Below, in pieces: positions 10,421-22,944 of a stretch of 64,000 nucleotides of DNA (position 1 is its first letter; every line of letters begins with the position of its first letter). The translations under genes and the position numbers were made by a program. The DNA is from Zhengitettix transpicula. Taxonomy: Eukaryota; Arthropoda; Insecta; Orthoptera; Tetrigidae. The notes under the pieces were generated by a model, which saw nothing but the letters and a program-made list of their open reading frames with translations, had not been told where the DNA came from and did no database searches. The stretch covers positions 91,981,532 to 92,045,531 of the forward strand of contig CM073591.1 in NCBI GenBank assembly GCA_037074705.1. Direction: 5' to 3'.

Positions 10421-10855
10421 TTTTTGAACTAAGGTTCCCACAAGCCTAGTCACCTCCTCCTGTTTTGAGAAGTGTATGTTCCTTGAGAATACGATAAGAG
10501 TTATTGCTTCCATTGGAAAAGTCGGTCAACTGGCTCCTAAACTGGTCAAGGCACGGAGAAGGGAATGCTGCGTCCCCACAGAAAACCCCTCTCCCGCCAT
10601 CGCAAGGGCATGGGACAGGTACCTACTGCTCGACAACCTGGTACAAGTTTTCTATGGTTTGTCCTGCATCACTTTTAGGCAAATGCAGGGGATGATCCTT
10701 AAACTTTAGTTCGGGGGCCCCTTAGTTAACCCTTGGATACCTTCCTCTACTCTTCCGCCGCACCCCCCTCCCTTTCAAATCCCTTCCTACGCTATTAAAT
10801 GGGAGTTGCCAACACGGGGACTAGCCTCATGTAGTTTGTTACTCTAAAAAGAAAA
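10421..10855 (+). repeat. SINE-like retroposon, copy 2 (5'-truncated)
   Basis: The segment is collinear with copy 1 at 1288 and copy 4 at 58412. It starts within the family at TTTTTGAACTAAGGTTCCC and ends ACTCTAAAAAG. It lacks roughly the first 90-100 bp present in the other copies, consistent with 5' truncation at insertion. Divergence from the other copies (for example AAGCCTAGTCACC instead of AAGCCGAGGCACC) shows it is not recent. Confidence 0.75.
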
Positions 10856-12190
10856 TTAACTGGGTTAACTTTTGCCAGAACACAACGTTGTACATTCAAT
10901 AAATGTATTATCCAAATCTTATAATTCTCTAGAAAAACATTTATAACGGTTATTTATGAATATTTTAACTTGAATATGTTTTATTAGGGTAAACGATTGT
11001 TTTTTTAAATATTATATAGTATGTCTAACATTGCGGAAAATGGCCCTCAATTTCACAGTCTAGCTGAAGACTGTGATGACGCTAGTCACGGACAAAAACT
11101 TGACCTTGTTGAGGAACCGAGAATAATTTGTTAAAATGAAAGTTTATACATGTAATTATCGGTATTTAAACGAAAGAGAGTTGTTGAATATGTAACAGTA
11201 ACGCATCGCCGGGCTCGATAGTCATGTTTTATAGGAACGTTCGCTGCAATAAAACATATTCATGATAAAATCTCCATTAACGGCTACCATAAACGACTTT
11301 CTAAAGCGTCATAAGAGTTCTTCAACACGTGGATTGAAAGAGATTGCCTGTTTTTATGTTTATCCTCTACAGTCTCCCAACGAAACGCTGTTTCTGACTT
11401 CTCCGCGTCTTCATTCCACAACCATCAAATGATTAAATATATTCCTCAATAAGCTTACGTCATATCACTATAAGTTAAATACCCTTAAATAAGTGGGTTT
11501 CAATGTACGTTTCACGAATTTCTTTCCCGAAAAAAGAAATATTTACAGATGTTTGAGTATTTCTACATTTATGGAACTTCGAAAAGAACATTTTTCACGC
11601 AGAGAAAAGTATATTACAATTATAATTACTGATAGTTTAATTTTACTATAAATAAATAGGCCATTAGTAAGAAAATAATTTAATAAAGCAATTGATGAAA
11701 ATATTTCTCTTCGTTGCGTCCTTAATTTAGGATTTCATCCGATGTACGTTTGAGTTGGAGTATTATAAACTTAAATTTTAAATAAAAATACTTCAATCCC
11801 AATTAACAGCTGATTAAGTCCTCAATTAAGGACAAAACCTTGTGTAATTGATCAATTGTTTTGCAAATACAAAAAGAAATCGTTTCTCTAGTTTTTGTTT
11901 TAATATTTCTGAAACTGACCTAATTTCCTGTTATTTCATTTTCAGTTCAAAGATTTCACCTGTGATTGAACATTATAATTCAATAACAATTACTTAAAGA
12001 CACAAAACGCAAATCTCGTTTGGTGCCGTTACAATCTTAAAAACTGAAATAAAGTACAGTTATAGATATCCCAATCAGACACTAATTTCGTAAAAATATA
12101 ACTCTTGCTTGCCTAACGTAAATCTCACCTATTTTGAAATAATTTAATGTATTTTAATTTTTCTTAAGAGAAACTTAGTATCGCTGAATA
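10856..12190. other. AT-rich stretch, nothing recognised
   Basis: No repeat shared with the rest of the window, no convincing ORF and no RNA gene was recognised. Confidence 0.6.
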
Positions 12191-12214
12191 TATGTTATTA
12201 AAATGCCTCAGAAT

Positions 12215-12560
12215 CAGTTTTTTCGCAAGATGCGTTCCTCCTTCGCGGACCAGATGGACGAAATGGTCAACTTTGACGATACAAGCAGCACCCGGGCGCG
12301 CACATGACACGCGGGTCGTCAATGAAGGTTTACGGGAGTGTCGGCGTCGCTTTAACTGCTGTAACACGCTGTTGCAACAATTGAACCCGAAGCCACAATC
12401 CCCATTCATGCGCCCGGAGGTCGGCGGAAAATTGCTTTTTCGAATCCCGCAAATAAAGCCAGATAAAGAGGGCATTTTCGTTGCCTGCAGTGGAGCTAAA
12501 TTGCACATCGGTAACGCAATTCGCGAAGGATTCCCTGAATCTAAATTAACGGTCGGCATT
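12215..12560. other. GC-rich island with long frames on both strands
   Basis: About 340 bp have clearly higher G+C and many CpGs. A plus-strand frame (12192-12635, 147 aa) and a minus-strand frame (12559-12164, 131 aa) are both open across it. Neither shows a familiar domain. Two opposed open frames in GC-rich DNA are often an artefact of composition. A CpG-rich exon, a promoter/5' UTR, or a fragment of an unrecognised transposon are all possible. Confidence 0.35.
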
Positions 12561-12744
12561 AAAATGTTTAATACAATAATTCCTTTTATGGCGTACTTTA
12601 AATATTATAACTGCTTTCTTCCGATCAAGTATTAAATTTACGTGACAATTTCAGAGAAATAAATACGTTTAATGAAAGTCATACTATTTTACATATATCT
12701 CGAGTACTTTTTACAGACTTGTGTCCTACATCTGTAAATATTGC

Positions 12745-12745
12745 T

Positions 12746-12786
<41 letters not shown>

Positions 12787-12790
12787 ATAT
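12745..12790. repeat. (TA)n microsatellite
   Basis: An almost uninterrupted TA run with a single TTT interruption. Confidence 0.95.
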
Positions 12791-12845
12791 CATATATGAA
12801 TGAGTAGGAACATGATTAAGTTTCATTCGAGAGTAAAGTAGAAAT

Positions 12846-12863
12846 CGTGACCGTGACCGTGAC
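12846..12863. repeat. Three tandem copies of CGTGAC
   Basis: CGTGAC is repeated three times in a row. A TGATGCGTCA palindrome-like stretch follows a few bases later (12866). Confidence 0.85.
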
Positions 12864-13104
12864 CGATGATGCGTCACCATAGTACATTTGCTGAAATTCC
12901 GACAAAATATATAATATGTATTTCAACGATGATACTATATATGTGAACAGCTATTTATGATTAGCCTACTGCGTAGACCAATGATATTATAGACATTTAT
13001 TTCCGAATAAAAATATATTGGACCAATGGTGGCTGGTGCATATTAATTTGTCATGATATTAACAACATTTATAATAATTTTGTTTTAACAATGTGAAATT
13101 CGGC

Positions 13105-13268
13105 TTCGATTTTGCCTGCGTTGCGCGCCTTCTCTGTCTGACTGTGTACTACCCACGGCTTAGCCTAGAATCTCTCTCTGGAATGAGAAATGTGCATGCG
13201 CATTATTCCGTTTCACCCCACTGCACTCCCCGTAAAGCTAGACAAGCTGCCTCCTTTGTGTTCCCTCG
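13105..13268 (+). promoter_or_regulatory. Promoter-like CpG patch with NRF1-type motif and splice donor
   Basis: A GC-richer patch holds AATGTGCATGCGCATT at 13189-13204, a near-palindrome resembling the NRF1 consensus GCGCATGCGC. It is followed by a pyrimidine-rich stretch and TCG|GTGAGT at 13269, a strong donor. This is what a TATA-less promoter with a non-coding first exon would look like. No ORF of note is present. The link to Frq, whose coding exons begin downstream on the same strand, is inference only. Confidence 0.3.
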
Positions 13269-13299
13269 GTGAGTGAGCACATACAACTGTGCTGTCGTG

Positions 13300-16160
13300 C
13301 GTACCTTGTTCTGAAAATTAATTTTATTTGAAATATGTACGAAAAAAAAATATTTTCGTGTTACAAGTGTGTCAACTTTGTGCTAAATTATTCCGCTTTT
13401 AAAAATTATACATTATTGAAAACTATACACACGGCATAAGAAATGTAGCGTATGTGTGGGGTTTCTTAACCCAAAATATTTGTTGTAGTATTATTAAACG
13501 TTTGCGTAATTATTCTCGTAAAAATTGTAGCAGCTGTGTTCGACGTTCTTCCTACGGTTATTGACAGAAAAAAATACACGTTCCAATATTTATCAATTGC
13601 TAATCGAAGGTGGAACTCTATAAGACATATTCCTGTCCCCATGCTTAATTTTTTTTCTCATTAGTAAGAATATCTTAACATTAACGAAGCAGGAATTGCG
13701 ATCCTTAGACCTGATGATTAGTCCCGTAACTAATATAACTTCGTCACAGAGTAATTAAACAGGTGATTCGCCATGAGAACATAGGAATTAATTACGCGTA
13801 ATGACTCAATTTCCAACCGGCGTTCTGAATGCCAATTGAATTAAAGATCTTAGACGCACAAATGTGTTTCAAATCTGGTTTGATACATAAATGTTACTTA
13901 ACTTCATAACCTATGTCGATTACAGTACGAAAGATAAATATGTATTAGTCGCCTTCAAGGGTAATAATTTCAAATGTAATGGAAATTCAATATTAATTTC
14001 CTTGAAATTCGTTCATCGCTTCATATTTTCTGGGTAATACAGTAAATTTTGTCACTCTTGTTCTAAAATTTACATTTCAATCTTAAAGCTCTATACATGA
14101 CTCATCTCTTAACCTATTTCTCGCACGCTACTATTGTAAATACACGACGTGACGTGACTAATTATAAAATGTGAATTTGTAACGCATATAAATCATAAAA
14201 TTACCTTTTACTTCAGTTTTGAAATGTTCTATAATGGGGGAACACAAGCCCTGTATTTATATAGTGCCAGTATTTTTGTGGTTTCAGTTGTTGGTCTTTC
14301 CGAAGCAAGGATAACGACAATTCTGCAGATACCTGTCGTGTGAGTTACTAGAAATAACAAATGAACGTTTGCAGTAATAATTAATGTGTTTCAGTGTGTT
14401 ATTTTCACCGTACCGGATATCCAACGGTGAGCATACATAAATGAAACAGTAACGTATCTGTTTGTTGTCCCGTTTGAACGCGATAAACTCAGAAACGCCT
14501 ATACATATTTCATCGAAATTTCGTATTTGTATTTTACCTTTCTCAAGGCTCAACGATCGCTATGAAGTTTACGAATTTCTAGTCAAGAGGAAAGTAATAA
14601 TAATGTATTATTAAAACGATCAATTTTCAGTCCTAAGTTTATTTGAAATACCGTAACACGGGAGTTTTCGTCTTATCGAGACATAATCATCTGTAATAAA
14701 ACCAAACGTGTGCACAAGTTAAAGAAAAATATATTTACTACATACTTGATTTCTCAAAAAATTTTTGAATTATTTGGATTAGTAGTTCATTGCTTTCTTG
14801 TAATATCATTTCAAATTCATTTAAACTTAGATACCTTACCGCACTATCGTACAAGAGAAAGTTGAACCCCTTACAGCCAATAATGGAACGGAAACAGCAG
14901 TAATTGTCCTTGGATTAATAGAGAGAGTCATGGAAGTACCTCAAACTGTTTTTATGAAGGAATAAAATATACTAATATATTGATACCATGTTTTACTTCA
15001 ACTACTCTACAGAGTGACAGAAACGAAATATTTCTCATTCAATAAAGTTTGGTTGGAGGAGAGAATTCAGGCCTCAGAGATTGACTATTTCATATTTGCT
15101 GAGCTTCATAATCCCAGAACGGCCTCGAATTGCACCATATCGCATGCTCCATGCCTTTCAGTTAATCAAGAAAAGACGGAAAAAGCACCAAGAGATTCTC
15201 AAGGCCTTTATTAATCAACCGATTTGTCGTGGGAGCGGTTATTCTATCTGTCATCGCAAAAACTCCGAAATAAAGAGGACTTAGAAGGATATAGCACGCG
15301 TCAGTGCTATGGCGTGTGGCGCAGATGAAGGCACCGCGGAATAAACACATATACCACTAATATTAAGCGCGGAGAGGGGATATGTCCTACACATAAATAC
15401 ACTAAAGTGAGCCGCCAATAAATCTGACACACACTCTTGTACCTTTCATTGTATTAAGAATTTTCTACTGCTAATTCAAGATTCAAATCGATTAATCTAT
15501 TTTCAAACACGTTAATGAAGGCTTAAAACTGTGATTGACAATGAACGTGATAAATTTGTTGCGTTCTCGGGTAATTATTAGCCCTTCTGCGACGGGTAAG
15601 TACAACTAGTTTATATAAATAAAATAGCTTTACGTTCCATGCATTAGGGGATTCAAAACCTGCATTATATAAATTACAGTGTCAGTCATTGTTCGCTGAT
15701 TATATTAAAACTATTGGATCGATTTCATTGCAAATCCAAGAGAATTTTTTTAGAGGTATGAAACTGCCATTCGCCATTTTAAGACAAAACGTCGGACGTT
15801 GCAAATCCTAATTTACCTATTAGGGTAGGTATTTTATTCGCTTTACTGAAAGGCGGTCTTACAGTTCTTCTCTGAGACGGTAAATAACTTTGAGGATGAT
15901 CTCAAATTGTCATATGCCATTAGAAAAATTAAAACTTATATAATTAAGTTTGACAAATCTAGTTATTTTAAGGGGCGTATTACTGGTAGGTAAAAAACGT
16001 TGTCAATGATAGTTGAAAAGATAGCCGTACTAAAATATTACAGTTAGAGACAAAATATCACTAAAAATAAATAAAATAAGCTTTGATACTGAAACAATGA
16101 CGATATAATTAAACGTTAAATAAAAAAAATATGTCACAGACCTATTCTATCAGTAGCCTA
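13300..16160. other. AT-rich stretch, no recognised gene
   Basis: Mostly anonymous AT-rich DNA. A slightly GC-richer part at 15010-15350 has overlapping short frames on both strands without recognisable features. No repeats shared with the rest of the window were noticed. Confidence 0.5.
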
Positions 16161-16166
16161 TATCTA

Positions 16167-16942
16167 TCTATATATATAAATGAATTGCTGTTCGTTAGTC
16201 TCACTAAAACTCGAGAACGGCTGAACGGATTTATCTTATCTTAGTCTTGAAATGTTCGTGGAGGTCTAGGGAAGGTTTAAAAGGCGAGAAAAAATCGAAT
16301 AATTTCCGGGAAAACCCTAAAAACAGCCCTTTTCTATTTCCCATACAAACGTTTTCTAAATAAAATACAAATCTACACCAGTCGAGCAATTTTCACCAAA
16401 TTTCGTACACGTGTTCTTTGCGACCAGGAAACAAACACTGTCGGGGTGAGACGCGTCTTCCACCCCCAGAAACGGGGGTGGAAATATTTAAACATACTAA
16501 AACAGCCGATATTTGAGTCGGATAAATATTTTTAGGGGTCAAAGATATTGATAGTGTTTCTACCAATGTTATCTGAATACAATTTTCATCCCCTACGCCC
16601 TGTGAAAAGGACACCCTTCGGGTTTGGGGTGGAGATGCTTTACAGTAAAATAACGCGAATACAACCGAGATTGGAGTCAAATCAAAGGTTATGGAAGTCA
16701 CTGTGTTTAGTTACGACATTCAAATTGGCATTTACCCCTCAGATGCAGGGGTAGCGGGGTGCAAATTTTGGAACATGCAAACACGGCAGATATTTGCGTT
16801 GAAGAAATATTTTTCAGAGTTAATTATAATGATTAGGGTTCGAGTAGCGTTACATAAAAGTTGCGCAAAAGCAGCCGAAATTGGAGTTATATCGGGGGCT
16901 ATAGATAAATGACATCTCGGGCAACGCCGGGCACCCAGCTAG
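16167..16942 (+). mobile_element. Non-autonomous Helitron
   Basis: The element begins TCTATATATATAAATG, with a nearby alternative TC at 16163. It continues with GAACGGCTGAACGGATTT, a hallmark of a widespread arthropod Helitron group. It ends GGCAACGCCGGGCACCCAGCTAG at 16942, followed by T. The 5' TC, a short GC-rich hairpin-capable sequence just before the end, the terminal CTAG and insertion before T are Helitron features. No Rep/helicase ORF is present, and short internal frames are not genes. Transposition would depend on an autonomous copy elsewhere. Confidence 0.85.
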
Positions 16943-17770
16943 TTGTAGATAAATCTTTGAGCCAAACGCTAACTTTAACGTTAAGAACCGTTTTCTTCAT
17001 ATGACAGATATATATTAAAGTATATAATACTTCAACAGCTTTTAGGACTTTCAGATGAAAAGAGAGAGCCGTATGCATGATGGATAAATATTTACCACCA
17101 AGGCTTTTGTTGCAGTGTATGACTATTATTCTTTTTTTTTATAAAACCCAAAGATATAGTTTATTTTATCCATATTGAACATGGAAGGAGCGTTTCGTGT
17201 CGCAAATAAATGTCGAATGTCCCCGTTTATTGTGGTAAAGCACCGTGAAAAGCCAACACTTGAGCCGAGAGCTTTCGGACATGTTCCCCTCCTTTAGCAT
17301 TTAGGAAGGCGTCAGGAATAACTGAAATGCCAACACTGCCTGTGTAAATGCCAGTCCGTAGCGAGTGTCGAGGTGTTAAACGAAATTCCCCCAAGGTTAT
17401 TAATGGAAATGTGCTTTGCACATTATTGGCAAAGGACTTGAGTAAAGTTATTATATATTACTTTCGCATGGTTTTACCATTGTATCTGCAAATAAATCAG
17501 GTTTGTGGGAATAGCTTTTATAAAATCTCATAATTGTCTGGAAATAAAATATAGTAGCTTGTCTGATTAATTCTGTTCTGTTTGAGGGAGCGCGTTTGCT
17601 ATCTTGATCGTGAAATTAATATTTCATACATTTAGTTTATAAACTTTAAAACAGTAATATATTTGTTCATTGAGTGCAGTAAGTAAGGAAATACAACTAT
17701 AAATTTATATTATCATTATTTATGAACTTTCATTAAGTAATAAGAGTATTTGTCAGTTTTATTATTATTT
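16943..17770. other. AT-rich stretch, nothing firm
   Basis: A GC-richer patch at 17225-17425 carries short opposed frames without recognisable domains. The rest is AT-rich and anonymous. Confidence 0.5.
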
Positions 17771-17779
17771 TATTATTTA

Positions 17780-18345
17780 TTGAGGTTTATAATAGTCGCG
17801 CCGGCATCGTGGTCATTGGCGATCCTTAAGTTATTTACAATAGATTACATAGCGTTACTATTTACATACATCGATATTCTCAACATTATTAGCGTTTTGG
17901 TTTCTATATTTATTGACTTACGTTTGCTTCCTCCATAAATTTTATCAGGTCCATGGTAGCTGTCGCTGAAGACTGTCTGAGATGTAGTTCTTGTGATATC
18001 GTTATATCCGCTGCAGTAGAAGAGAATATGGGGAATAGTTATTGTTTGACTGCATTCGTAGAGGGCTGTTGTTTAGAAGGTGGCTGTGTGTTAGTTTAGA
18101 GTGACCGGTTCTGATTCTTGATACTATTACTTGCTGTTTGCCGTTTAATTTAGAATTTGTTTTTATGTTGTGAAAGTCATTGATTTTTTTGTGGATGTCA
18201 CTTTTCTTCATTTTTTTCCATTCCCTGTTCCACTGCGTTTTTGCTTGGTTACTTATTTGATTCAATATTTGATTGAGATCGCTGGTTTGGCTTGCTTCAG
18301 ATTGGAGTAATGTGAGGTTTAGTCTTTGTTTTGAATCTTTCATGG
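17780..18345 (-). pseudogene. LINE 3' end: RNase H-region remnant, copy 1
   Basis: On the minus strand an open stretch (18343-18002) ends with SRIRTGHSKLTHSHLLNN, the R-RTGHTRLTH-yLl block found after the RNase H domain of jockey-type LINE polyproteins. It is preceded by QWNREWKKMKK. A frameshift then leads toward a Cys-containing segment and a 3' part containing GCGCGACTATAATAAACC-like sequence near 17800. The 3' end matches that of the second copy at 19225. It is truncated at the 5' end and frameshifted, hence inactive. Confidence 0.75.
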
Positions 18346-19070
18346 AAGGAGGGGTATTTGAATTGGGGTTTTCTATACGTGGGGAGGGGTGGATTTGTCA
18401 GGTAACTGTCTTAAATAACAGACATTGACTGTTTAACATAATGTTCTGCAAGCATAATTTCTTGAAATAACGAACTTTATTAATAATAGCTAGAATTTTA
18501 TAAAATAATAAATTTATTAAAGTATAAAAACATTTCTGAAAAATTATTTGATTAATTCTAAAAATCGATTTATAAATCGTAATAAAAGTTTAACATTATG
18601 TACAATTACTATAACTGTTTTGTAGTATTGCAGGAATACAGTACCTACTCGCTAATTTCGAGCACTGTAATTAATTATCTGCGCAATAGCGAGCGGCCAT
18701 GTGTGTATACACGCATTTCCCTTTCGAATCCCAGATGTGACTAATGTTTGCCTTGCATTAGTTAAGGGAACAATGCCTGACAAACGTTTGCAGAACCCCA
18801 TAATCAAAGGCTTTAATTGACTGCACTCTAAGGATAGAGTCATACGTTAATCTTATTTTGAGTGTTGTTTATTATACAGAAGTATGCGTCACGTAAGGCA
18901 TCGAATTCGTATTGAGATACTAAAGCAGTTTTAAGCGGGGAACTACAATTTTTTTGGAAAAACATTAATGTATACAGATGATAAAATTATTGCATGATTC
19001 AATGTGTAATGGACGAATAGTCCAATTGATTAAATTGTTTTTGTATGTCTGCAATTATTTACAGTTTGCC
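18346..19070. other. AT-rich stretch between two LINE remnants
   Basis: Nothing recognised apart from A/T-rich sequence. A minus-strand frame at 18843-18652 is anonymous. Confidence 0.5.
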
Positions 19071-19071
19071 C

Positions 19072-19182
19072 GGTAGTAGATATGGAAAAGGTAACATAAA
19101 TGCGCAACATGACCGCAAGTCAAATTGCCTCTGAAGAACCTAAAAAGCCGTGTATAAATAAGATGAAGATATAACTGAGTTA
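19072..19182 (+). repeat. Direct repeat, unit 1
   Basis: The unit shares ordered blocks with 20127-20240: GCAACATGACCGC / GCACAACATGATCGC, then AAGTCAAATTGCCTCTGAAGAACCT / TAGTCAAATTTCCTCTGAAGAACCT, then AAAGCCGTGTATAAATA in both. The two units are about 1.05 kb apart in the same orientation and bracket the LINE remnant at 19225-19690. Identity is incomplete, so they are old. Confidence 0.65.
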
Positions 19183-19224
19183 ATTGGCCGACAAGTCAAA
19201 GATTACCTGTTTTTCTAAAAAAAA

Positions 19225-19690
19225 TATTGTTTATAGTCGCGTCAGCATAAAAGTCATTGCTACTTTCCATACCTACGACATGAAGTTATTATAATTAATT
19301 CATATTACATATACATTTTATTCTTAGTCTCAGATTCTTTGTCCATTTAGATTGGTTCTTGAATGCCGGTTTCCTTACTAAACTTTACCAGGTTATTTAT
19401 TGTCGCTGCTTAGGTACATATCTCCCGTCTCGTGTATTCCTGAACATTGGCTTTTCTAGCCCTGTCGTGCTTTGGGCAGTCGTAGAGGACATGCTGGTTC
19501 GTCAGGGCAGCCTGGCATACGTCACATGTAGGTTGCGATGATCTAGGGAATAGATAACGATGCGTGAGGTTAGAATGGAGAGTTCTTAACCTAGAAAACC
19601 CCGACCTGCTGTCTCTGTGTTAGATTGCTAGCGTAGGAGTTGCCTTGAAGTTGTCGACTTCCTTATGAAGTCTACACTTGTAATTGGTTT
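19225..19690 (-). pseudogene. LINE 3' end: RNase H-region remnant, copy 2
   Basis: Minus-strand reading from about 19680 gives RTLHSNLTHRYLFPRSSQPTCDVCQ, then LTNQHVLYDCPKH. This is the conserved LTH-yL / P-C--C / H-l--C C-terminal block of jockey-type LINEs, with the CCHC-like cysteines retained. Stops interrupt it upstream and downstream. The 3' terminus (GTTTATAGTCGCGTCAGCAT near 19230 on the plus strand) matches copy 1 near 17785, so both are the same family inserted in the same orientation. Confidence 0.8.
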
Positions 19691-20126
19691 CCTAGTTGAA
19701 GAAGGTTTTCTGAATAAGTTTTTTCATAATTTGGTAATATTTTAGCGTATGCGAGGTTGAAAAAAGGTAGTGACTGACAGTGAACCAAACTGATACATTC
19801 AATAATGGGGTAGAGCGAAACCATTAGCAACACCGAATCACTTAATGTAGATACCGTTGGCATGTTTCTATTTCCACAGTTTTTTGGAAGATTTTTTTTC
19901 GGTTTCTATCATTCTATTAGATGTACCCTCTTTCTGTGACCAAGAACGGTTTAAGAGGACTGAGATAAAGTAAAAGAAAATGCCTTCGTTAATAGAAAAA
20001 TATACCCACAATCTATGTACGTAAATTTCAAATACAATTGATTAATGAAGATATCAACAGAACCTCTAAACCGTTTACAATGAAATTTTGAACTAAAATT
20101 CATCATAGGTGATGACTAGGAAAGGG

Positions 20127-20240
20127 GCAGGAAGGGATTAACAATAAAACGCACAACATGATCGCGATACTTGCGGGGAATTAGTCAAATTTCCTCTGAA
20201 GAACCTTCTAGAAAGCCGTGTATAAATAGCACGTAAGTGA
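20127..20240 (+). repeat. Direct repeat, unit 2
   Basis: Partner of 19072-19182 (see that entry). It contains CTCTGAAGAACCTT...AAAGCCGTGTATAAATA. The TATAAATA ending looks like a core-promoter element, but nothing transcribed was recognised downstream. Confidence 0.65.
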
Positions 20241-22940
20241 ATATTTCAGCAGGAAAGGCAGAAGTTGATAAAGATTTTATACCGGAACTATCGCTCATTC
20301 CGACGGCTTTCCTTTTAATTTTAAGAGCTTCCAATTTTCAGTAAGACTTGCGTTATCGACTATGATCAACACATTTCAGGTGCAGTATATCTAGTACTGT
20401 GTAGTGGATTTCTGCCATGGACAGCCTTATGTTACTTACTGAACGTTGGGTTCACCTCCCAAGTTTTGTATTCTTCCTCCTTTAATTAAAACTAAAAATA
20501 TTGTTTACAAGTTAATTGATATTATAGATAATTTTTCTTTATAATTCTCATTATGTATTAATACTTTTAAATATCTTAAATAAAAATGCTTCGATTGTAA
20601 ACTGTACAAAATTAATTCCCTTTTCCGCCTAATATAACATTGGGGTAGATAAATTCCTGAGAAACACCATATGGATCGTTAGTTTTCCTGTGAATTGACT
20701 GCAGCCGCCCAATACTAATGATAATGTGCATCACCGTGAAGCTCTGATTTGCTGAAGAATAGATTTTAGTGAGTACTGTAGTGGCGTGTCTCAAATGTAG
20801 AGGAGCGTGTTCTGATAAAGTATCTGTGGCTGAAATGGCAGCTCACAATGATACCTGAACACATCAATCTCTGCATTGTGCCATCGCGCCGTATTCATGT
20901 CAAATGTCAATTCTCCGCGAACATTAACGTGTTAACGCAAAGGAAACTGTATTTAGCTGGGAATATAGCGGTTTTTTGGTAATGATGAACACAGAAATTC
21001 TCTTATAGAGATGTACAGTTCACAATAATTTGACTTACAACATAAAGGATGGTTCACAACGGTTACTCGTTGTCAAATTTGTTGAGTAGTTAATGTATGG
21101 CATCAATATTTATAATTATAAAATATGATTATATTGGTACTAAAATTTTTCTTAAAACACTGTGTTCAGATGGTCATATGAGCACTAATACTAGGATTTT
21201 AATAACAATTTAGAAGAATTATATTTAATTATTATAACAAATTTCTAGTCAACCTAACCTAACCTTTCAGGATATTTAAATTCATATATAATATTAAACT
21301 AATTCTGCCAGATAGTTAATTGAAAAGAGTGGAATAATGGCAAAAAAACATGGTTACTTCTTCTTTAATTTGATGTTATTGTTCTTTAACTGTTTTATGT
21401 TGCTTGCAAGCTTGTTACATATTACTATTATAATGAAGTAATTTAACGTGTTTTTAAAAAATGTTCTTGAATTTAAATAAATTTTTATATTATCCATAGA
21501 CCACTTTAATTTTACATACAACGGGACCTTCGAGAAAGACGCTTTTTTTTTGTAAATTCAATCCTTTTTAGATTATTTTAAAATTTTGTTTTAAGGCGTT
21601 TTACTGTATTGTTTCATTGAACTAATTGTTATTTATTCCTCATAAATAAAACTTTCTGAAAGGATTTTATTCGTTTCTAGAGGAGTATTGTAAAACTATC
21701 GTAAGTTTTAGAATACATTACATAAATATGTTTCATGTGAAATTCATAACGAGTCGATTTTCTGGAAAAATAGCCGTGTAATACGAGGCATTTTTTCTTA
21801 AAAATATACCTGTATATTTTCTGAGGATTTTCTTTAACAAATATGACATCATGAATGTCTATTTGTAATCGAACATAATTATATTTTTATATGTATACAC
21901 TACTGTCATGATATATAGTAACGACGAAAACATTTATCAAAATATTTCTGTTAATTTGTAAGTGTAGATAATATTTTTTTTAATCATAAAGGCAATCAAC
22001 TACTCTCAAAGATATTTCCAAGTGTTACATTTATCTCACAAAGCCTGATGCCCAAAAGTAGATAGAAATTGTTACGCACACATCACTGTTTAATTTGTTT
22101 GAATGAGACGCAATCATCCAAGTTGTTTCCCAATTATGTTCAGAGAAATTATTGCATCATTCCCTTAAATAGCGTCTTGCGACTGATTGGGAAGTTCTAC
22201 TGCCACAAATAGATTGGAGATATTTGGCTTAGGTGGAGGATATAGACAGAATTAGCCTAAAAAATAATGTATCAGCGCAGAATCACATGCGCCACAACAG
22301 ATGATAGTTTCTTTGTTGAAAATCTGGCTTTTCGTTAATCACGTTAAGATCACGTTATTAGAGGTTTTGTCTCCTATTTTCGTGGGACGGTAACGTGATT
22401 GTAGAATTGTAAAGTCACAGTTGAGGTTACTTCGGATCAGATGGTTTTTGTTTGTGTGCGGCTAAGAAATGAAAGAGTCGTCTTCTTGAAACATTGTTTC
22501 TCAATACAACCTCATTCGGAGAGGTGGTTTGTTACCGTCAGTTCAAGCATCGGATTCTTGCCTAATATTTGGACTTCAGCACAGTTATTGCGCCCAGTGT
22601 AGCGGAGAAAACGAGATGGGACTTGCTGCCGCAATGAAACGTTGTGGAGGATTTCATGGGTGGTCGTATGACGCACATCCAGACACGTGGAAGGAACAGA
22701 CAGGGTGTGAAATTGCCTGCGTCTTCGTAATATAAGAAATTGAGAATAAATGACAATTGCAAAATTATAACCAAAATTGTAGCCAAATATATATAATTAC
22801 GAACAAAGATCAATCAACAACAAAGATTTTCTGCACAATACGAGCTGGGTAAAGTAAGCAAATTGTGGAGCGTGAACAGTAATAATATAGATTCCCTGAA
22901 ATTTTTCTAACAGTAATGGAGGTCAAAAACATGTTAATAA
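20241..22940. other. AT-rich stretch, no recognised gene
   Basis: Anonymous AT-rich DNA. It includes a CCTAACCTAACCTAACC-like short run near 21252, too short to call an interstitial telomeric repeat. A GC-richer patch at 22530-22735 has opposed short frames. Confidence 0.5.
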
Positions 22941-22944
22941 ATAT

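Noticed and set aside
16393..16912. Open frames of 68-102 codons
   Set aside because: They lie inside the non-autonomous Helitron and match no Rep/helicase domain.
21250..21270. Interstitial telomere repeat (CCTAA)n
   Set aside because: Only about three 5-6-bp units (AACCTAACCTAACCT) are present; insufficient and common by chance in AT-rich DNA.
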